NCBI GenBank assembly: GCA_030407085.1
Contig: CM059582.1
Coordinates: 51,845,001-51,909,000, forward strand
Direction of reading: 5' to 3'
DNA from: Trichopria drosophilae
Taxonomy: Eukaryota > Arthropoda > Insecta > Hymenoptera > Diapriidae
Length of the DNA stretch: 64,000 bases
In this document: one piece after another, positions 36,580 through 49,999 of the stretch
Position numbering within the stretch: the first letter of the stretch is position 1
How the letters are laid out: each line of letters starts with the position of its first letter
Notes under the pieces: model-generated
What the model saw: only the letters and a program-made list of their open reading frames with translations
Database searches by the model: none
Told to the model about the DNA's origin: nothing
Program-made: the position numbers and the translations under genes

Positions 36580-39190
36580 ATTCCATAATTTCGAAAGTTG
36601 TGCAATTTTAGATTAAAGTGATAAACGAATTTTTTCTTTGGAATGATTCCATTCTTCAGATTTGAAAGTACTACAATTTTCGGTGGTATGAGCAATTTTC
36701 AAATATTCTTTAGTCCCACTTCATAACTTGAAATAAATAGAAAAAATAGTTATTAAATTCAAATTAATATTAAAAATTAATTAAAATTAATAGAAAAATG
36801 TTTTTCTAAAATCTTGGACACTTTAATAACCTATTTGATCTTAGTGTAGTTCCCTATAGTTTTTATGAAAAATATCTTTCCTTTTATTTTTTCATCTGCC
36901 GATGACTTGAATTTACAAATCGAACTGTCAATGTATTTATAACGGCGTCGTTTTCTTTTTCGTTATTATGAAGGGAATATTTTGGTTAAAACCTTAAAAT
37001 AAATGCTAATTTCATAGTCTGTTAATCCTATTAGGATTTCATAACATCAACTATGTGAACAGCGAATGTTTTGTTGCACTTTTTCATCTCTGAAATATAA
37101 TTATTACTATATTTTGTTATCACTTCTGTAGATAGAAGAACAAATATGTTGATTATCTGATTAAAATAAAAATACATAAAATCCAAAAGGAAATAAAAAA
37201 TAATTCATTTTTTAACATATAATATCTAATTTTAACAATAACTTTGCCACTATTTAATCCACTAAATATTGTCTGTTGATAATATATGTTAAAAAAAGTC
37301 ACGTCACAATAATATTGTAGGAATGCGTTTGATATCATTAGCCTACTAAACTTAGTAAACCTGTTAAGTCTCAGACACGAGAAAAATTATTGAAACTGAT
37401 TTATTCGGTTTCTGTACGTAGCACCATGGGCATGATTTTAATCTTGAAATTCCATTTAAATTACTGTTGTGCAGTAAAAGAGTGTCAATTTTGGCATAAA
37501 TAGATAGGATCAGTACATACCATTAGCAGGTGCAAAACTAACTATAATTTCCTCCGGTTATGGCTAACTTTTCTGGTAAATAAATGCAACGATTTGGTGA
37601 CTTACCTAAAACATAAAATGGAAAAATTTGTTTAATAATGGTAACAAATTATGAAAGATGTGTATATGTAATATTATATTAATTTTAATTACATTAATCT
37701 TTATTTATGCGAAGTATAGAGGTATAATTTAATGTCTGCAAAAATTTGTAAGTTCAAGTAAATTACATAATGATCAATTTTACAACAAATTCACATAGTA
37801 GTACTTTTTGCGCACTGGAACATTTTGTTCAATAAAATTATTAACATAACAAATTTTTCGATACTTTATTATCACACTAAAGAAATTAATATTTTTTATT
37901 TAAATTAATTAAATTAATTAGAAAATATTACTATAAAATAATAGTTTATTTTAATATAAATGCGGGTCACAAAAAGAATGGTTAAAATTTCCTATACAAT
38001 ATCTTTCACTGTACATGCTTTAATATTTAAAATTTTTTTTTTTAAAGTGCATTACATTTATTAAAATCATTTCTTTGTATGATTTAATGCCAAGGGAATT
38101 TATTGTAAAATTTGCTAATTTCTATCATGTTTCCTCGCATTTTTTTTTCTAACCAATGACGGTTTCAGTATAAAATAGAATCGTAGAAATACTTTTTTTA
38201 ACCTCAATCTTTTAAATGTAACACATAACATTATTGAATGGTACATAAATTTATATTACATATAATTAAAAATCATAATTAAGTTGGACTTTCTAAATTT
38301 ATTACAGACAATCTAGGCCAATATAAAAGAAGGAGTAAGCGCCTACTTTTTAATAATAAAATTTCTTTCAATTCTGTAAAAGAAATGATATCTAAAATCA
38401 CTAATATTATAAACATGTTTTTTAATTAGCTTTAATTTAACATATTTTGCACATATTTTCTCATTCTCAGGATGGTGAAATAATTGTTCATAGTTTAACT
38501 AAATATATTAAATATATAAAACTTTTTATGTTTTTGAACGCCCTTTAATATTTGTATAAAAACTTACATGATGACATTTCATATTAATAATGAAAATTCT
38601 TTAATTATGCTCAAACTCGCCCATCACACGTGAAAAGTGCCTGATACAAGTAAACGTAAGAATTCTAAAGAGATTTTATCAAAAGTTGACCACATACATA
38701 ACCTCAAATGTCGAGTACCCCAGTTTTGCAGAATAGTGTAATGCTTATCATAAATTTTGTAAACCAATTAGTGCAAAGTAAAAATGAATTTTAACCATAG
38801 TAGAAAATGAGTCCAGTTTTTGGCTAGTTTCTATCCAATTCAAAGGATAAAAGTATAGGGAAAGTGGACAGTGTAGCAAAATCTAGCCCGATTTCTACCA
38901 GGGAAGATCCGCTTAACAATGTTGAGTTGGTAAAGTAACATTATGTCAACTATAACTTTTGAAGTTAAATTTCCTCTATTGTGTGTTATAACCATGTCTA
39001 CAAAATTTGTTATCAAGTCATCATTTTTAACTTTTTAAATTTTTAATACAAAGCGATGTTGTTGTGTGATACATTAAGAATGGAGACCATTGTTAAGTTC
39101 AGTTTACTCTACTAATGTTTATCTTCCAAATATTCACTTTCATTGCTTCCTTATATAAACTCATTCATACTTAATGTATCATTTATGGTC
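36580..39190. other. Very A+T-rich DNA, nothing recognised
   Basis: Among the most A+T-rich parts of the window (for example runs of ATTAATTAAATTAATTAG near 37905). No open frame beyond 61 codons and no repeat family seen. Confidence 0.5.
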
Positions 39191-39199
39191 ACTTGGACC

Positions 39200-39900
39200 A
39201 ATCGAAAAGCTTGAGGAGGCAACATCCTCTTTGATATTACGCGATTCTCTACGGATCTGAATCTACTGTGCACAGCGTCGAGAAAAGCATATAAGAAAGG
39301 TGAATATTACTGAGTATTGAGCATAATTTACACTTTTATTTTCCGCCATGTATTGAGTTACAAATAGCAGCGGTACGCCCTATTTTAAAAGGCTTGTAAA
39401 CAAAATCCAATTCCTGTCAGGAGAACATTCCACTTCCAACGACTTGCTTTTTGCACGAAGAAACGTTTACAAAAACGATTAACCGAAATTGCAAAATAAG
39501 TCTAACAATCGTAATCAATTGGTAGATTTCGCCACATAGTTGGACATTAGTTGCGCGTGTAATGAACTTTCTAACGCAATGTCGCGTGGTGACATAGAGG
39601 AAAGACAATTCCACAAGTTCAGATGAGAAATATCGGTGAAATTCGATCCGTCTTGTTGACCGAGTGCCTGTGGTCAGATTTGTGAAACGATCGATTCCGC
39701 AAAGTCCGGCGGTTTGTAAAAAAAATCTCACGAGAGATTTACATAGCGCACAGAGGGAATTTATGAGGCATAACAGCCAGTGATCCTGCAATTTTTCTTC
39801 ATTGCATTCGCTATTACTGGCACCTGCTTCGTGTTCTATGTCGTACTGAAATGTATTGGTAAACGATATTTCGAACGGTAAACGCCCTGGACCACCAACT
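39200..39900. promoter_or_regulatory. GC-richer island with unrecognised 124-codon minus-strand frame
   Basis: A 700-bp island of higher G+C, without repeats. The minus-strand frame 39417-39791 (124 codons) contains many Cys, Arg and Leu residues (start MQDHWLLCLINSLCALCKSL). That could suggest a signal-anchor start, but no domain is recognisable and the composition is explained by the island. I keep it as candidate noncoding regulatory DNA. An orphan exon is the alternative. Confidence 0.3.
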
Positions 39901-39909
39901 GCGTTATTA

Positions 39910-42120
39910 CTTCTTACAGATGTATTTTATTACCCGCCCATTAACGTTCTCTCAATACATCAATAGAAAGTATTCGACAAGTTTCACTGTCTTTCTTGAA
40001 TATTGTGCGTTGCATATCGCAAAATCGATCTAGATCTTGCACACAGGAGCGTGGAATTGACAAATTATTCCAATTTGAAAAAAAAACAAACTCGCAATTT
40101 CTAATGGTTTATAGAAATGAAAATCTACCTCATGAGAATTATTGCTATTATTGTTGAATAAAATATATTCTGGGCTCTAAACTTTTCCTGCTTCGTGTAT
40201 CATTAATGTATTTAATTACAATTTGACAACATTGGTATCAGAAAGTAAGTAACATGACTTTGTCAAGATATTATTGTTGAATTAGTTATATACCCAGATT
40301 TACAAAAAAACTTTATATTAATTTTAATTAACATTCTCCATGTAGACAAGGTATGATTAACGAATGACTATTTAGCTGTGGATGTTAGAATTTTTAGAAG
40401 CCAATAAAATTGTTTCAACATAACAAAATGCGATAAATTAGTAGAACGATTCTAGAATTACTTGACCTTTTCCCTATTCTAGATAATTAATTCTTTATTT
40501 ACACATTTTGTACCGAATAACTCAAGTTATTTTTCTTTGGTATGAAGTGTTGTAGGTAAGGGTTATAAAAATAATATAATGTGTTGGTAATTATGTGTTG
40601 TTTTCTTGTGAAACTATAAAAGAAGAATTTTCTAACGAAAAGAATGTCCAATGGTTAAGATCATGCTGTGCTTATTACAGCATCACTATCATTCCTGTAT
40701 TCCACTTTGCTTTTTTTTAAATTCTGAGAGAATAAAGAACGATTAAATACGTGTAATTTATCGACGATATGAAATTCAACCTCACGCATAAAATTTAATC
40801 GTTAAGCTCAAGCGTCGTTTAAGTAGTGCACATACTCAATTTCACGATCGTTTCTGAAAGTGATTCGATAAAATGATAATTGTAAAATCGCATTTGGTTT
40901 TATTTCCTGTTATAAATCCGTTGCATTTTATTCGTGGTGTAAAAACTTAATACCAGGCTGCGTCTTTTCACTGCGCGAAAAAATTGTAAAAGAAATAAAT
41001 GCTCTCAGAATGCTACATCTACCATTTTGATATTTATTATTTTTTTATTGACTGATAAAGTTGGTAAAATCAACAAAAATAAATGTTAACTTCATGCACA
41101 TAACCTTACTACATTCCTCTGGTTTCAGTAAGACATATTTTTTCTGCTACTTCTTATTTTGATGTTATGTGTTGATATTAAACAGGATGCGACTTGTGGG
41201 ACGCTTCTTCTTAAAGCTGCATTCTGACCATTTGGGACACAGTGATTTCTCTTAATATCCGTTTAATTCGATTTTGTCAATGACATCCGTAAAATTACAA
41301 GACACTGCACATGAATTCGATTTAAATAATTTTATTAAGGTACAGATGACAAAGTTAAAATTGGAAGAGTCATTAATTTTTTAAGTACATCAAATTTCTT
41401 ATAAAACAAAGTTCAAATCAGTATGTAGTACCTAATTCTATTTTACGATTTGAGATAATGCTTAAAGGCTATTAGGCTTTCGTTAGAAATTGAGAGTTCT
41501 CGTCATTAGAAGAACGAAGATCGGTATATTATTTTGCGCAATTTTGTTTTGTTTGTGAATTTTGCTGGTCTTTACTCGTCATACACATTCGGAATCTTTG
41601 TTGCAACTAAATAGGCACAATTTTATAATGCTGTAAACAACAACCATTTTACAGTGATGTTTATTATCTGTAGTAGTTGCAATTAGTTTCAATTTCGAGA
41701 GCAACTATCGAAATTATGTTTTCAACATTAACTCGGACTGTTTGGACATTATAAATATTTATCGTGCGTTATAATTACTAATGTTTCTTGATATATTATT
41801 TATACATAGTACAGAAATAACGTAAGATGTCAAAAGCGCAGAATTACGCAATCTTGGACTCATGCCATGTACTGGAATTATTTATTCTTACATGGACAAT
41901 AATATCTTGTGTCTTAAATTCCACCTCCTGTAACACAGTTTCATTTTAAATTTGAGAACATTTTTGTTTAATATTGGGATTCATAACATTTTAACCATAC
42001 TTATGTTTTAATTAATCGCTTTGCTAACTTAGGTACCGACCGACAAAAATTCTATTTCAGAACCAAATATCGTCTAAGCATTTTCTAATATCAGGAAAAC
42101 TTTAAAACCTCGCATTGACA
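39910..42120. other. A+T-rich DNA, nothing recognised
   Basis: Unstructured, with no frame of 60 codons or more, no repeat family and no motif cluster found. Confidence 0.45.
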
Positions 42121-42128
42121 TAATTTAA

Positions 42129-43136
42129 CCCTTATGACCAAATTTGTCCATTTTTTTCTGGCAATTTTAAGCAGGAACAACTTTGTTATTTATGCTTAAA
42201 AAAAATTTAAACATTTGTAGATGGGTATTTTCAATTGAACTCTTTCAGAATCCGGCACGACGATTTTGAAAAAATCATCCCTCCCTACCCTATTTATCAA
42301 TTAAAAGAAAAAACTTTTTTTTTAAGGTAATTTTTTTCTAAATCGTATTTTCGATGCGAAAGAGGTCTTGGCGATAGCTGAAACCGTGAAAACTACGGCT
42401 CAAAATGCAAAATAATAAAGTTATACACACAAAAAATTCATTGTTTATCATAGAGGGGTTGTGCCTTCAAAAAATAACACTATAAAAAAAAACAGTATTT
42501 TATGAATTTTTTCGTTTTTGGAAAACATATCACACATAGTAGAAAATATCTTTTATTTTGTTATCCCATGTTAAATTTCATGACCACCCCATAAAATAGG
42601 GGTAAAAATGGGCAGTTTTTCGAAAATGCTATTTTCAATACGAAAAATTGCAAACAAATTAAGTTTCATAAATAAATAAGAGCAGCTTTTATATTCTCAC
42701 GTACTATAGACAATGCTTATGACAAAATTATAAAATAATGTCTACCAATTATTCATAGTTTTAGAGATGACGACCGGAAGACTATCGGTATTCATCATAT
42801 TTTTCATTCATTTTAGATGTGGTCGCACAACCCCTCTATGATGAAAAATTAATTTTTTGTGTGTATAACTTTATTAGTTTGACATTTTGAACCGGAGTTT
42901 TCGAGATTTCAGCTATCGCCAACACCTCTTTCGCATCAAAAATACGATTTAAACAAAAAATTACCTTAAAAAATCATGTACAAAAGGATGGTTTTTTCAA
43001 AATTGTCGTGCCGGATTCTGAAAGAACACACTTGAAAGTACCCGCCAATGAATGTTCAGATTTTTTAAGCATAAATAACAAAGTTGTCCGTGATTAAAAT
43101 TGAAGGACAAAAAGGGACAAATTGGGTCCATAAGGG
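42129..43136. mobile_element. 1.0-kb piggyBac-like non-autonomous element
   Basis: Flanked by TTAA on both sides (42125-42128 and 43137-43140). The ends are CCCTTATGACCAAATTTGTCC and its complement (GGGACAAATTGGGTCCATAAGGG with one extra base). The inverted arms extend about 340 bp inward to the shared word GAGGGGTTGTG / CACAACCCCTC, with matching blocks such as AGAATCCGGCACGACGATTTT and TTTATGCTTAAAA. TTAA duplication and CCC/GGG tips are the hallmark of piggyBac. No transposase frame is present. The central 360 bp includes ATAGGGGTAAAAATGGGC, which resembles a word in the remnant at 45410-45800. Confidence 0.85.
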
Positions 43137-43539
43137 TTAAGAAAATTTGCGTATAGTTTCAAAATAAAGGCATGCTTTAGTAAGATTCTGAACCAAATAT
43201 GTAAGAAGTTAACTTTTGATGTGAATATGCATATTTTTGGCATTCGTCTAAATCGAAACATTTTTTTTACGAACATATCATTAATCTCCATCGAAGATGA
43301 TTAAACCCTAGATATAAAATGAACTACAAGTTTAACAATCGTTTAAATATTTATCTAAAGACACAAGCGAAAATGTTCCATGCAGCTGGGAAATATTTGT
43401 CTCCACTTGTCGTTTTTAGTCGCTCATTGATTAAATAGTGGTATTAAAAACAGCACTTTATTTTACTAATATGCTTTTATAAGTAAAGGTACGTGCATAT
43501 CTAGCTGCAAGATCATTGTTGATATTAGCAAAGTTGTCG

Positions 43540-44000
43540 TACTTTTCAGCGCCTGACTGAATACTTACAAAATCGATGCATCACATTGCTGGTAATCTGA
43601 GCTCCGTGTGGGTATAACATGGATATATAAGAAAGAAAACCGCACATAACTCATAAATCTTCGCGATTTTTCACAGTGGTCACTAGACCTCGAATCGCAA
43701 ACAATGCGCGACGTGCGGGTGCATATTGCGTTGTGCATTGCTGCGCATTCCAGAGGCTCGACTCAAGGCCCATTTGCGGCGGTTAAATACGAACGAACCA
43801 GCCCCGGCTATTAGTAACACCGCACACTTAAATATCGCGATGCCATCGGTGAAAAAGGATACGTGCCTTTTCACTGCGGTATATCGATGCGCGGCAGCAA
43901 TTGTAAATTTCAGGAGAAAGTTGCGTATTACGGTATTAATCAATTTTTACAGCACACCACGTAAGTTGTGTAATTTTTACGCCAGGGTAGTTCTACCTTT
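43540..44000. promoter_or_regulatory. GC-richer island, candidate conserved noncoding element
   Basis: A CpG-rich stretch (GCGCGACGTGCGGGTGCATA, CGATGCGCGGCAGC). Both strands are open for 86-94 codons (43683-43943 minus, 43726-44010 plus) over the same DNA, as expected where A+T-rich stop codons are rare. Neither product is recognisable. Confidence 0.33.
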
Positions 44001-44529
44001 TTGTGCATAAAACGTGCTCGTTGAATATATCATGCATTTATGACGTCCGAAGTCAGTCAAACTGCAAAATAGAAGAGGATTTATCGGCCTTACATATGTA
44101 GTAAATACTATATTTAGAAATTATTCTTGTAATTTATACACCACATTTCCATAGCGCTTTTTAGTTACGTGTCTCTTCTGAGCTCTACGTCTTCAAATAG
44201 GATTATAATGTAACGAGATGGTTTTAAGTAGCGCCATATCTTCGGCGCCACCATTATATAATATTGATAATTTCATATTGCTTGAACGGTAGAAAGGTCT
44301 TAACTTGTAATTATAAAATCTTGTTATATGCAATTGTTTTCTCTCCGTATCGTACAACATATAAAGAACTCATCCCTTGGACATTGCGATTTGTGGTACC
44401 CGATACTCTCACGACGTAGTCTTATACCTGCTATAAACTGTTGTATCTTCTACACCGAGGAACAAAAGTCGCCATGGACCTTCTTTTGTCGTGTAAAATA
44501 AGTTTTAAGAACGAAACCAATGGAATATA

Positions 44530-44791
44530 CAGTAGAGTCCCGGTATATTTGCATCTTGCTACATTTACGTCCCAGCATATTTTCCTGCTTCCGTCCCGTT
44601 ATATTTGCCTATTACTGCTCTCTTTTTCCCCCCACTCTGCGGGCTGCGGCCTCAGGAAGGGCCTGCTGTGTCGTACGAGCACAGCGCGATTGAGGAGAGT
44701 GGGAGAAGCGACCCTCCCCTTCTTTTGACAAATATAAGGAGTCGGGGGGAAGGCGAGAAACCCAGCCGGCAAATATACCGGGACTCTACTG
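44530..44791. mobile_element. pogo/Tigger-like MITE, copy 2 (intact ends)
   Basis: Begins CAGTAGAGTCCCGGTATATTT and ends AAATATACCGGGACTCTACTG, a perfect 21-bp inverted repeat. It is flanked by TA on both sides (44528-44529 and 44792-44793). Length 262 bp. It is related to 16861-17138 in the opposite orientation, both having a G+C-rich interior that itself contains subterminal ACATTTACGTCCCAGCATAT-type repeats. The three overlapping short frames here are by-products. The intact tips make this the reference copy. Confidence 0.9.
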
Positions 44792-44799
44792 TATTTCAA

Positions 44800-45400
44800 T
44801 TTTTAATATACGGAGGTTCGTACGATCATTTAAACCATTTTTATTATGTTTCAGTAATTTCTTTAGTTAATAAACAATTTTTAAAGTTGAAGAACTTAAG
44901 TCTTCGGTGTTGAAAGTATACCTTCTGATTTAACCGCTTTCGTGTCAAAAGTGGTACATTATAGAGCAAAATGGAACTCAACCAGTTCCATAGAGCAAAC
45001 AACAAAAAAGTCAGGAAGAGCCCTAGTCTAGATTTAGTAACTTAGCCGTGAGAAAAGCTAGAATATGTGCTCAATATCGGTGAAATCTGTCCTAAAATAC
45101 GTGCAGCCAGTACTGCATCTTCGGGCTTCGCTCACAGCTAAATAAATTGTTAAATTTAGACTGAGGTCTTTTAATTTTTTGTCAGTAATTTTCTGGGCTA
45201 CAAAAGAGGTGCAATTTTAAGTATCAGCATTTTCTATGTTAAAAAAATAATTGAAAAAAATATGTATTGCATGGTTTGGTATTTATTCTGCCTTTACTAA
45301 AGTAAATATCTATTTATTTTTATTTATTACAAATTACTGATGTGTTGACTTTCTACTAAGATATATATACATAATGTTGCAGAGGGTGAATTTCGATATC
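44800..45400. other. A+T-rich DNA, nothing recognised
   Basis: No supported feature. Confidence 0.5.
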
Positions 45401-45404
45401 ATTC

Positions 45405-45800
45405 TGAGCCAAAAAGATTAATACCAAAATTGGATCTGAAGCTCAGAATTTGAGTGGCAAGCCATTGAAGTTTAAAAAAAAATAATAGTTTTGTTGCAAT
45501 AACTCGGCTCGTTTTAAAGTTACTTTAACGAATGATGACTGATTTTAAAGGTTTTTTATAGCGCTACAACTTACATTATATAGCCTATGACCTGCAACGA
45601 ATATTTCATCAGTTATCGACCTAAAAGAGGGTAAAAATGCCCTTTTTTGCAATTTTTCGCGTCTACTTCATTTCCGTAAAATGCTAGCAAAATATCATAT
45701 ACAACAGCGTTGTAGAGCTTGAAAAGGCGAAGAATTAGCCCGCGCATACGTTTCGTTTTGACAAAAATTGAGCCCGTGAGGAGACGTTAAAAATCAGAAA
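45405..45800. mobile_element. Probable DNA-transposon interior remnant
   Basis: Contains GCAATAACTCGGCTCGTTTT and AAAGAGGGTAAAAATGCCC. These words resemble the interiors of the palindromic elements at 53683-55062 (GGCTGTAACTCGGCC) and 42129-43136 (ATAGGGGTAAAAATGGGC). No inverted partner arm or target duplication was found, so it would be one half of a decayed element. The assignment rests on short-word resemblance only. Confidence 0.35.
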
Positions 45801-45809
45801 ATAGTCGAA

Positions 45810-47530
45810 AAACACGCTTCAGCAATGCCAAATCCGTTTATAGTAATTAAACTCCAATCTGAGTAAGGAAAGAAACTTCTATTCATTATAATTTAGTAGT
45901 TTCTTTCACGCGAATAGTAAAAACTGATTCAATCAGGAACTATCCTCGCATTTAGGCATTAGCAATTTGGAATTAATTCATAACTAGGTATTATATTCTG
46001 TAAGAATCCGAAGTTAGTATTCCAGTAATGAATTTTTAGATTCTCTTAAGATGCTAATTCTAAATGTAATTGAATATTTTACGTAAGATTTAATTGTAAT
46101 AGAAGTGGCAATCACGACTACAACTAAACAAGTACCTTAAGTTATGGTAATATTCTGTTCTATGATCTTTAGTGAAATTAGTTAGCAGATACAATTGTAT
46201 TTTCACACACTCACAACTTCAGAGTCAAGCATCGATCACATTTCACAGAATTTTAATTTCGGTGAGTTCCCAGTACCCCTGCCCAGACGATTAATTTAAA
46301 CGGAAAAAAGTAGATTAAATTGCTTAAAAAGTGCATGTTTCAACATAACCTGTCAAATTTATTTATTTATAATAAATATTATAGGAGAAAATAAGGAATA
46401 ATTATTTTTATGATTAGATTCATGGATGGTATATTAATTTCATTCAACAATAACTCAAACAATTATTACTGGCGAATGAAAAAGTTTTTAAATTAATTAT
46501 TTTTAGCAAACCGTCAATAGTCAATAAAACCACAATTTTTAAACAATTATAAGTCGACTTCTATTTCTATATATATACGTATCGCTAATAAACGTCACGT
46601 TATAGAAAACACCTATTCAATGAGAAAATCAACAGCTTATAGAAATTTCCGCAATATCCGTTTTATCAAGCGATGACATTTATATCCTACCACAAATAAT
46701 GGCATTCCCACCGATTTCTGAGCATTAAAATAAATTTAATTGCTAAGAGTTGAAGCACAGAAAGTTACTTAGTTCTAACTTTCTTATGCACATGAGTCGT
46801 TTATTAATACAATAATTAGGAGTAAAATACAAAAACAATATATAAACTGATAAATTGATCCATATTAAGATTCTAAATAATAAATAAATAGTATATTAAC
46901 TCCTCTCTGTAGGACTTGTAATGGCTACAAAACTTGTAATGATTTATCACGTGTTCCGGTGTTATTTATCAACATTCGGGCGATACACCGAATGATCGAA
47001 ATCATATTCATGTTATTAGAAATTATAAATCGTGTTAAAAAGAACATTGATAATTTTACTTAATTGGATATATCATTCTCGATCGGTCATTTATCATTAT
47101 TCATTACTCTGATTATAATCGATTTATATGAATCTGAATATCGTTATATGTAAAATAAAACTACTTTTGTAGCAACGTAAATTGAGAGTAATTAAATTTT
47201 CTTTAGAGTATTAACACTAAATTAGAATTTACTTAGGAATTATTGACTGTATGAAAAAAAAAGTTTTACAGAAAATATAATATGACCACTTTCATAAAAT
47301 TCCAATATTAATTATATAAAACATAATTTCATACAATTAGGAATTAAAATTATTAGTCGATTTTACAAATTTACAATGGAAATAAATTGTAATGTATCAC
47401 TTTGAACTAATTTAACATTCATATGGACTTTGTTTCGCCATAAAATTCCTTCATCAGAATTTTTAAGTAGTAAGTATAGTAAATTATGCATTCGATATAT
47501 AGTGGTCAATGAGTAAATTCGCTCCTGGAT
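45810..47530. other. A+T-rich DNA, nothing recognised
   Basis: Unstructured. The 79-codon frame at 47363-47602 (-) has no recognisable content. Confidence 0.45.
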
Positions 47531-47539
47531 TCTTTGCAG

Positions 47540-47770
47540 ATTCGATTTAATTGCCAACCCGTCAAGGCAAACCCGCGGTGTAATTTTGATGTTGTAAATC
47601 ACGCCGCGATGTTAGAAGGCATAAAAATTGCGTTTATACTGGCCAATCATTGGTATCCTTCCGGCAATTGGGACTAGGGAAAACACCCGCACTTGGCCAT
47701 GCTCCAGAAAATTCCACCTAATTAATACGAACCAACAGTTCGACCATGATCGTTCTATCCTAAGAGCATG
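47540..47770. promoter_or_regulatory. Small GC-richer island
   Basis: A run of higher G+C (AACCCGTCAAGGCAAACCCG, TCCTTCCGGCAATTGGGAC, ACACCCGCACTTGGCCATGC) with no repeats. Candidate conserved noncoding DNA. Confidence 0.25.
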
Positions 47771-48309
47771 TATGCAATATTAACGATAAATCTATTCACG
47801 TACAGTTTAAAAAATGTCCTTAGACATAGTTATCTCTTATGATTAGGAGAAAAATGTTAGATTTACTAGTCAGCACGTTAATTGGAAGTCAGCAGAGGCA
47901 CGTGTCTATTTAAAAACTTTGCGTATACTGTAGCTAGTAGGATTTAACGTTGATTTATCCTACGATTTCTACTTTACGGCTTTTCATATATGATGCTTAT
48001 CTTTCATTGTCGTCTTGTTTCACATATTTGTTTCTGAACTACGAACTGCGTTTCACGTCCCTACTGTGAAAATACCAATATGTCGTAGATGCTCTCATGT
48101 AGTCTAAATTTTTTTCCGAATATTATACGTAGAAATCGAAACGATCGTTGCTAGATCGAAGATTTTTATCATCCAGTAAATGTTAAAAATTGTATTTCAC
48201 AATCTACTCAATTTGATCAAACGATGAAATTCGCGCTGAAAGAGATTGCGTAACAAATATTTATCCATGAAGTAAAACTTCACGATTTCTAACCTGATAT
48301 TATAACCTT

Positions 48310-49000
48310 TATCCATGCTTCTAATCAGATATTGTAGTTGCATTTGTCGATCTATCGTCGATCAGCTTCGAAACGCATAATTAGCTATTTGCCGCATAAT
48401 TCGCAAATTAACGCGCGTCGAAAAGTCCCAGCCTACTATTCCCCGGAGTGTAAAGACATTTTTAATACCCGCAGCCCGCGGCATAAATTAGTTGGTCTCT
48501 GTATCAGTCATACAGATCGCAAATGCGATTATAACTCTGGTTAATAATAACTATCCTGGCCAACTGGACACTTTTGCCCAACCGTGCTGCACGTGCACCA
48601 AGTCGAGATTGCGGGCTCTCCTGTGGAGCGCACCGTACAAGATCAAGGGAATCTGGTTTCTCAAACCTTGCACTTTTAAGCGCCGCACGCATAGCGTAAG
48701 TACGTGCAAATTAGCCAGTTTACGCCCGGTCCTGCTGCGCAGTATCGCCAATTCCATTAAGAAACTGCGCACAAATGAGCAAAGAGTGAGAAATTTGCGA
48801 GGATCGATCGCAGTATTATCAGTCGATCTTCAACGATCCGTGGAGAATTAATCGATGCTATCGAATCATCGAAGCCTCCTTGCAAGCACTGCTAAATGCG
48901 TTTGATTGGAACTGCTGATTGCTTTCTCCTTGGCGTTCACTAGTAAAACTGCCGTTAATTGCGACATACACCAACAATACACTGCAAGCGATAATGGTAC
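48310..49000. promoter_or_regulatory. GC-richer island with unrecognised 119-codon frame
   Basis: About 700 bp of higher G+C with CpG (ATTAACGCGCGTCGAAAAG, GCTGCACGTGCACCAAGTCG, CGATCGATCGCAG-like words). Frames of 62-119 codons are open on both strands (48492-48851 plus; 48504-48692 and 48551-48772 minus), and none looks like a known protein. The 119-codon plus frame is R/L/S-rich. The evidence favours composition over coding, but an exon is not ruled out. Confidence 0.3.
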
Positions 49001-49399
49001 GCAACAAAATTATTTGATGATTTTTTCGTTAACTATCTGATATGACACCGCCATTATTCAAGTTGATTTTTTCGATTCAATAAAACGCGATTCTGACATT
49101 TGTATGTAGTTTGGGAACGGTGTGACTACTGCATTGTGGGTGCAGAAAGCAAATAAATAAACATTTCTCTTTTACGATGATCTTTCTACTAGTAAATCTG
49201 ATTGTTATATGAAATAAGCAGGATCTGAAGATATCAAGAGCTGAAGATGCTAAATGTAAGCTTCGTAGTTATTGTAAAAATGACTCACGAGTAATTCAAT
49301 CAGGATTTTAGATTCATTTATGAGTAGTATAGTGTGTTGGAGTAAAAAAATATAGCATAACAAATGAACGACATCAGCAAGTATCTAATATCGAGCAAT

Positions 49400-49690
49400 G
49401 ATGTTGAAAGCAGGGTTGCCGGCAGTTTTAATAGCGTTCGAAAGGGGGATTGAGCAACAACGGCCCGCTACTCGTGTCGCGATTATGCTAATTTAATTGG
49501 GCAGTTTTGTAACACTCGATAGATACTAGTGTACATACGAATAGAATTCACGTGCCTTTTGTTTTATACTGAAGAGCAGGATTATTTTGGCGATTCCCAT
49601 TTTTCACCATGCACCTGTCATGTTCGTGGCTAGCCTAATGGGCCGTAACGCGTAAAAGGTTGAAATAAAAAGTGGCTAATCCTTATTGTT
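49400..49690. promoter_or_regulatory. GC-richer island
   Basis: Contains GGGTTGCCGGCAGTTTTAATAG, CAACGGCCCGCTACTCGTG and ATGGGCCGTAACGCGTAAAA-type words between A+T-rich flanks. No frame or repeat. Confidence 0.25.
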
Positions 49691-49929
49691 TACATTAAAA
49701 TATTGAAACAATTAATTACATGGATACGGGTGTAAAGTAGGAGCCCATAAATGAAAATCAATGAATATTCGATTAAATTTTGACAGATTTTTTTTGCATA
49801 TCTGCTGATTTTACGCCGAGAAGTCATATTTGGAATGGTACAGCATTTAAAGTAGAAGCACAGCCATAAGAATTTTGATATTTGTATAAGATTAGGATAA
49901 TCAGTCGAAACCGGTAGCCGCGATGAAAG

Positions 49930-49961
49930 TGATTTAGCACGTTCATAGAATGATTTAGCAC
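49930..49961. repeat. Direct repeat of an 11-mer, 21-bp spacing
   Basis: TGATTTAGCAC occurs at 49930-49940 and 49951-49961, two helical turns apart. Paired factor binding is possible but speculative. Confidence 0.6.
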
Positions 49962-49999
49962 AGTCGGTGTCGGCTTTTGCTTAAATAAGTCGTATTGTT

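Noticed and set aside
39417..39791. 124-codon minus-strand frame with a Leu/Cys-rich start resembling a signal anchor
   Set aside because: No family resemblance. The composition follows the island, and no neighbouring exon or splice pattern was visible.
43726..44010. 94-codon plus-strand frame opposite an 86-codon minus-strand frame
   Set aside because: Mirror-image open frames reflect base composition. No recognisable content.
48492..48851. 119-codon plus-strand frame
   Set aside because: Several frames on both strands are open across the same island, as expected from low stop-codon density. No conserved motif.
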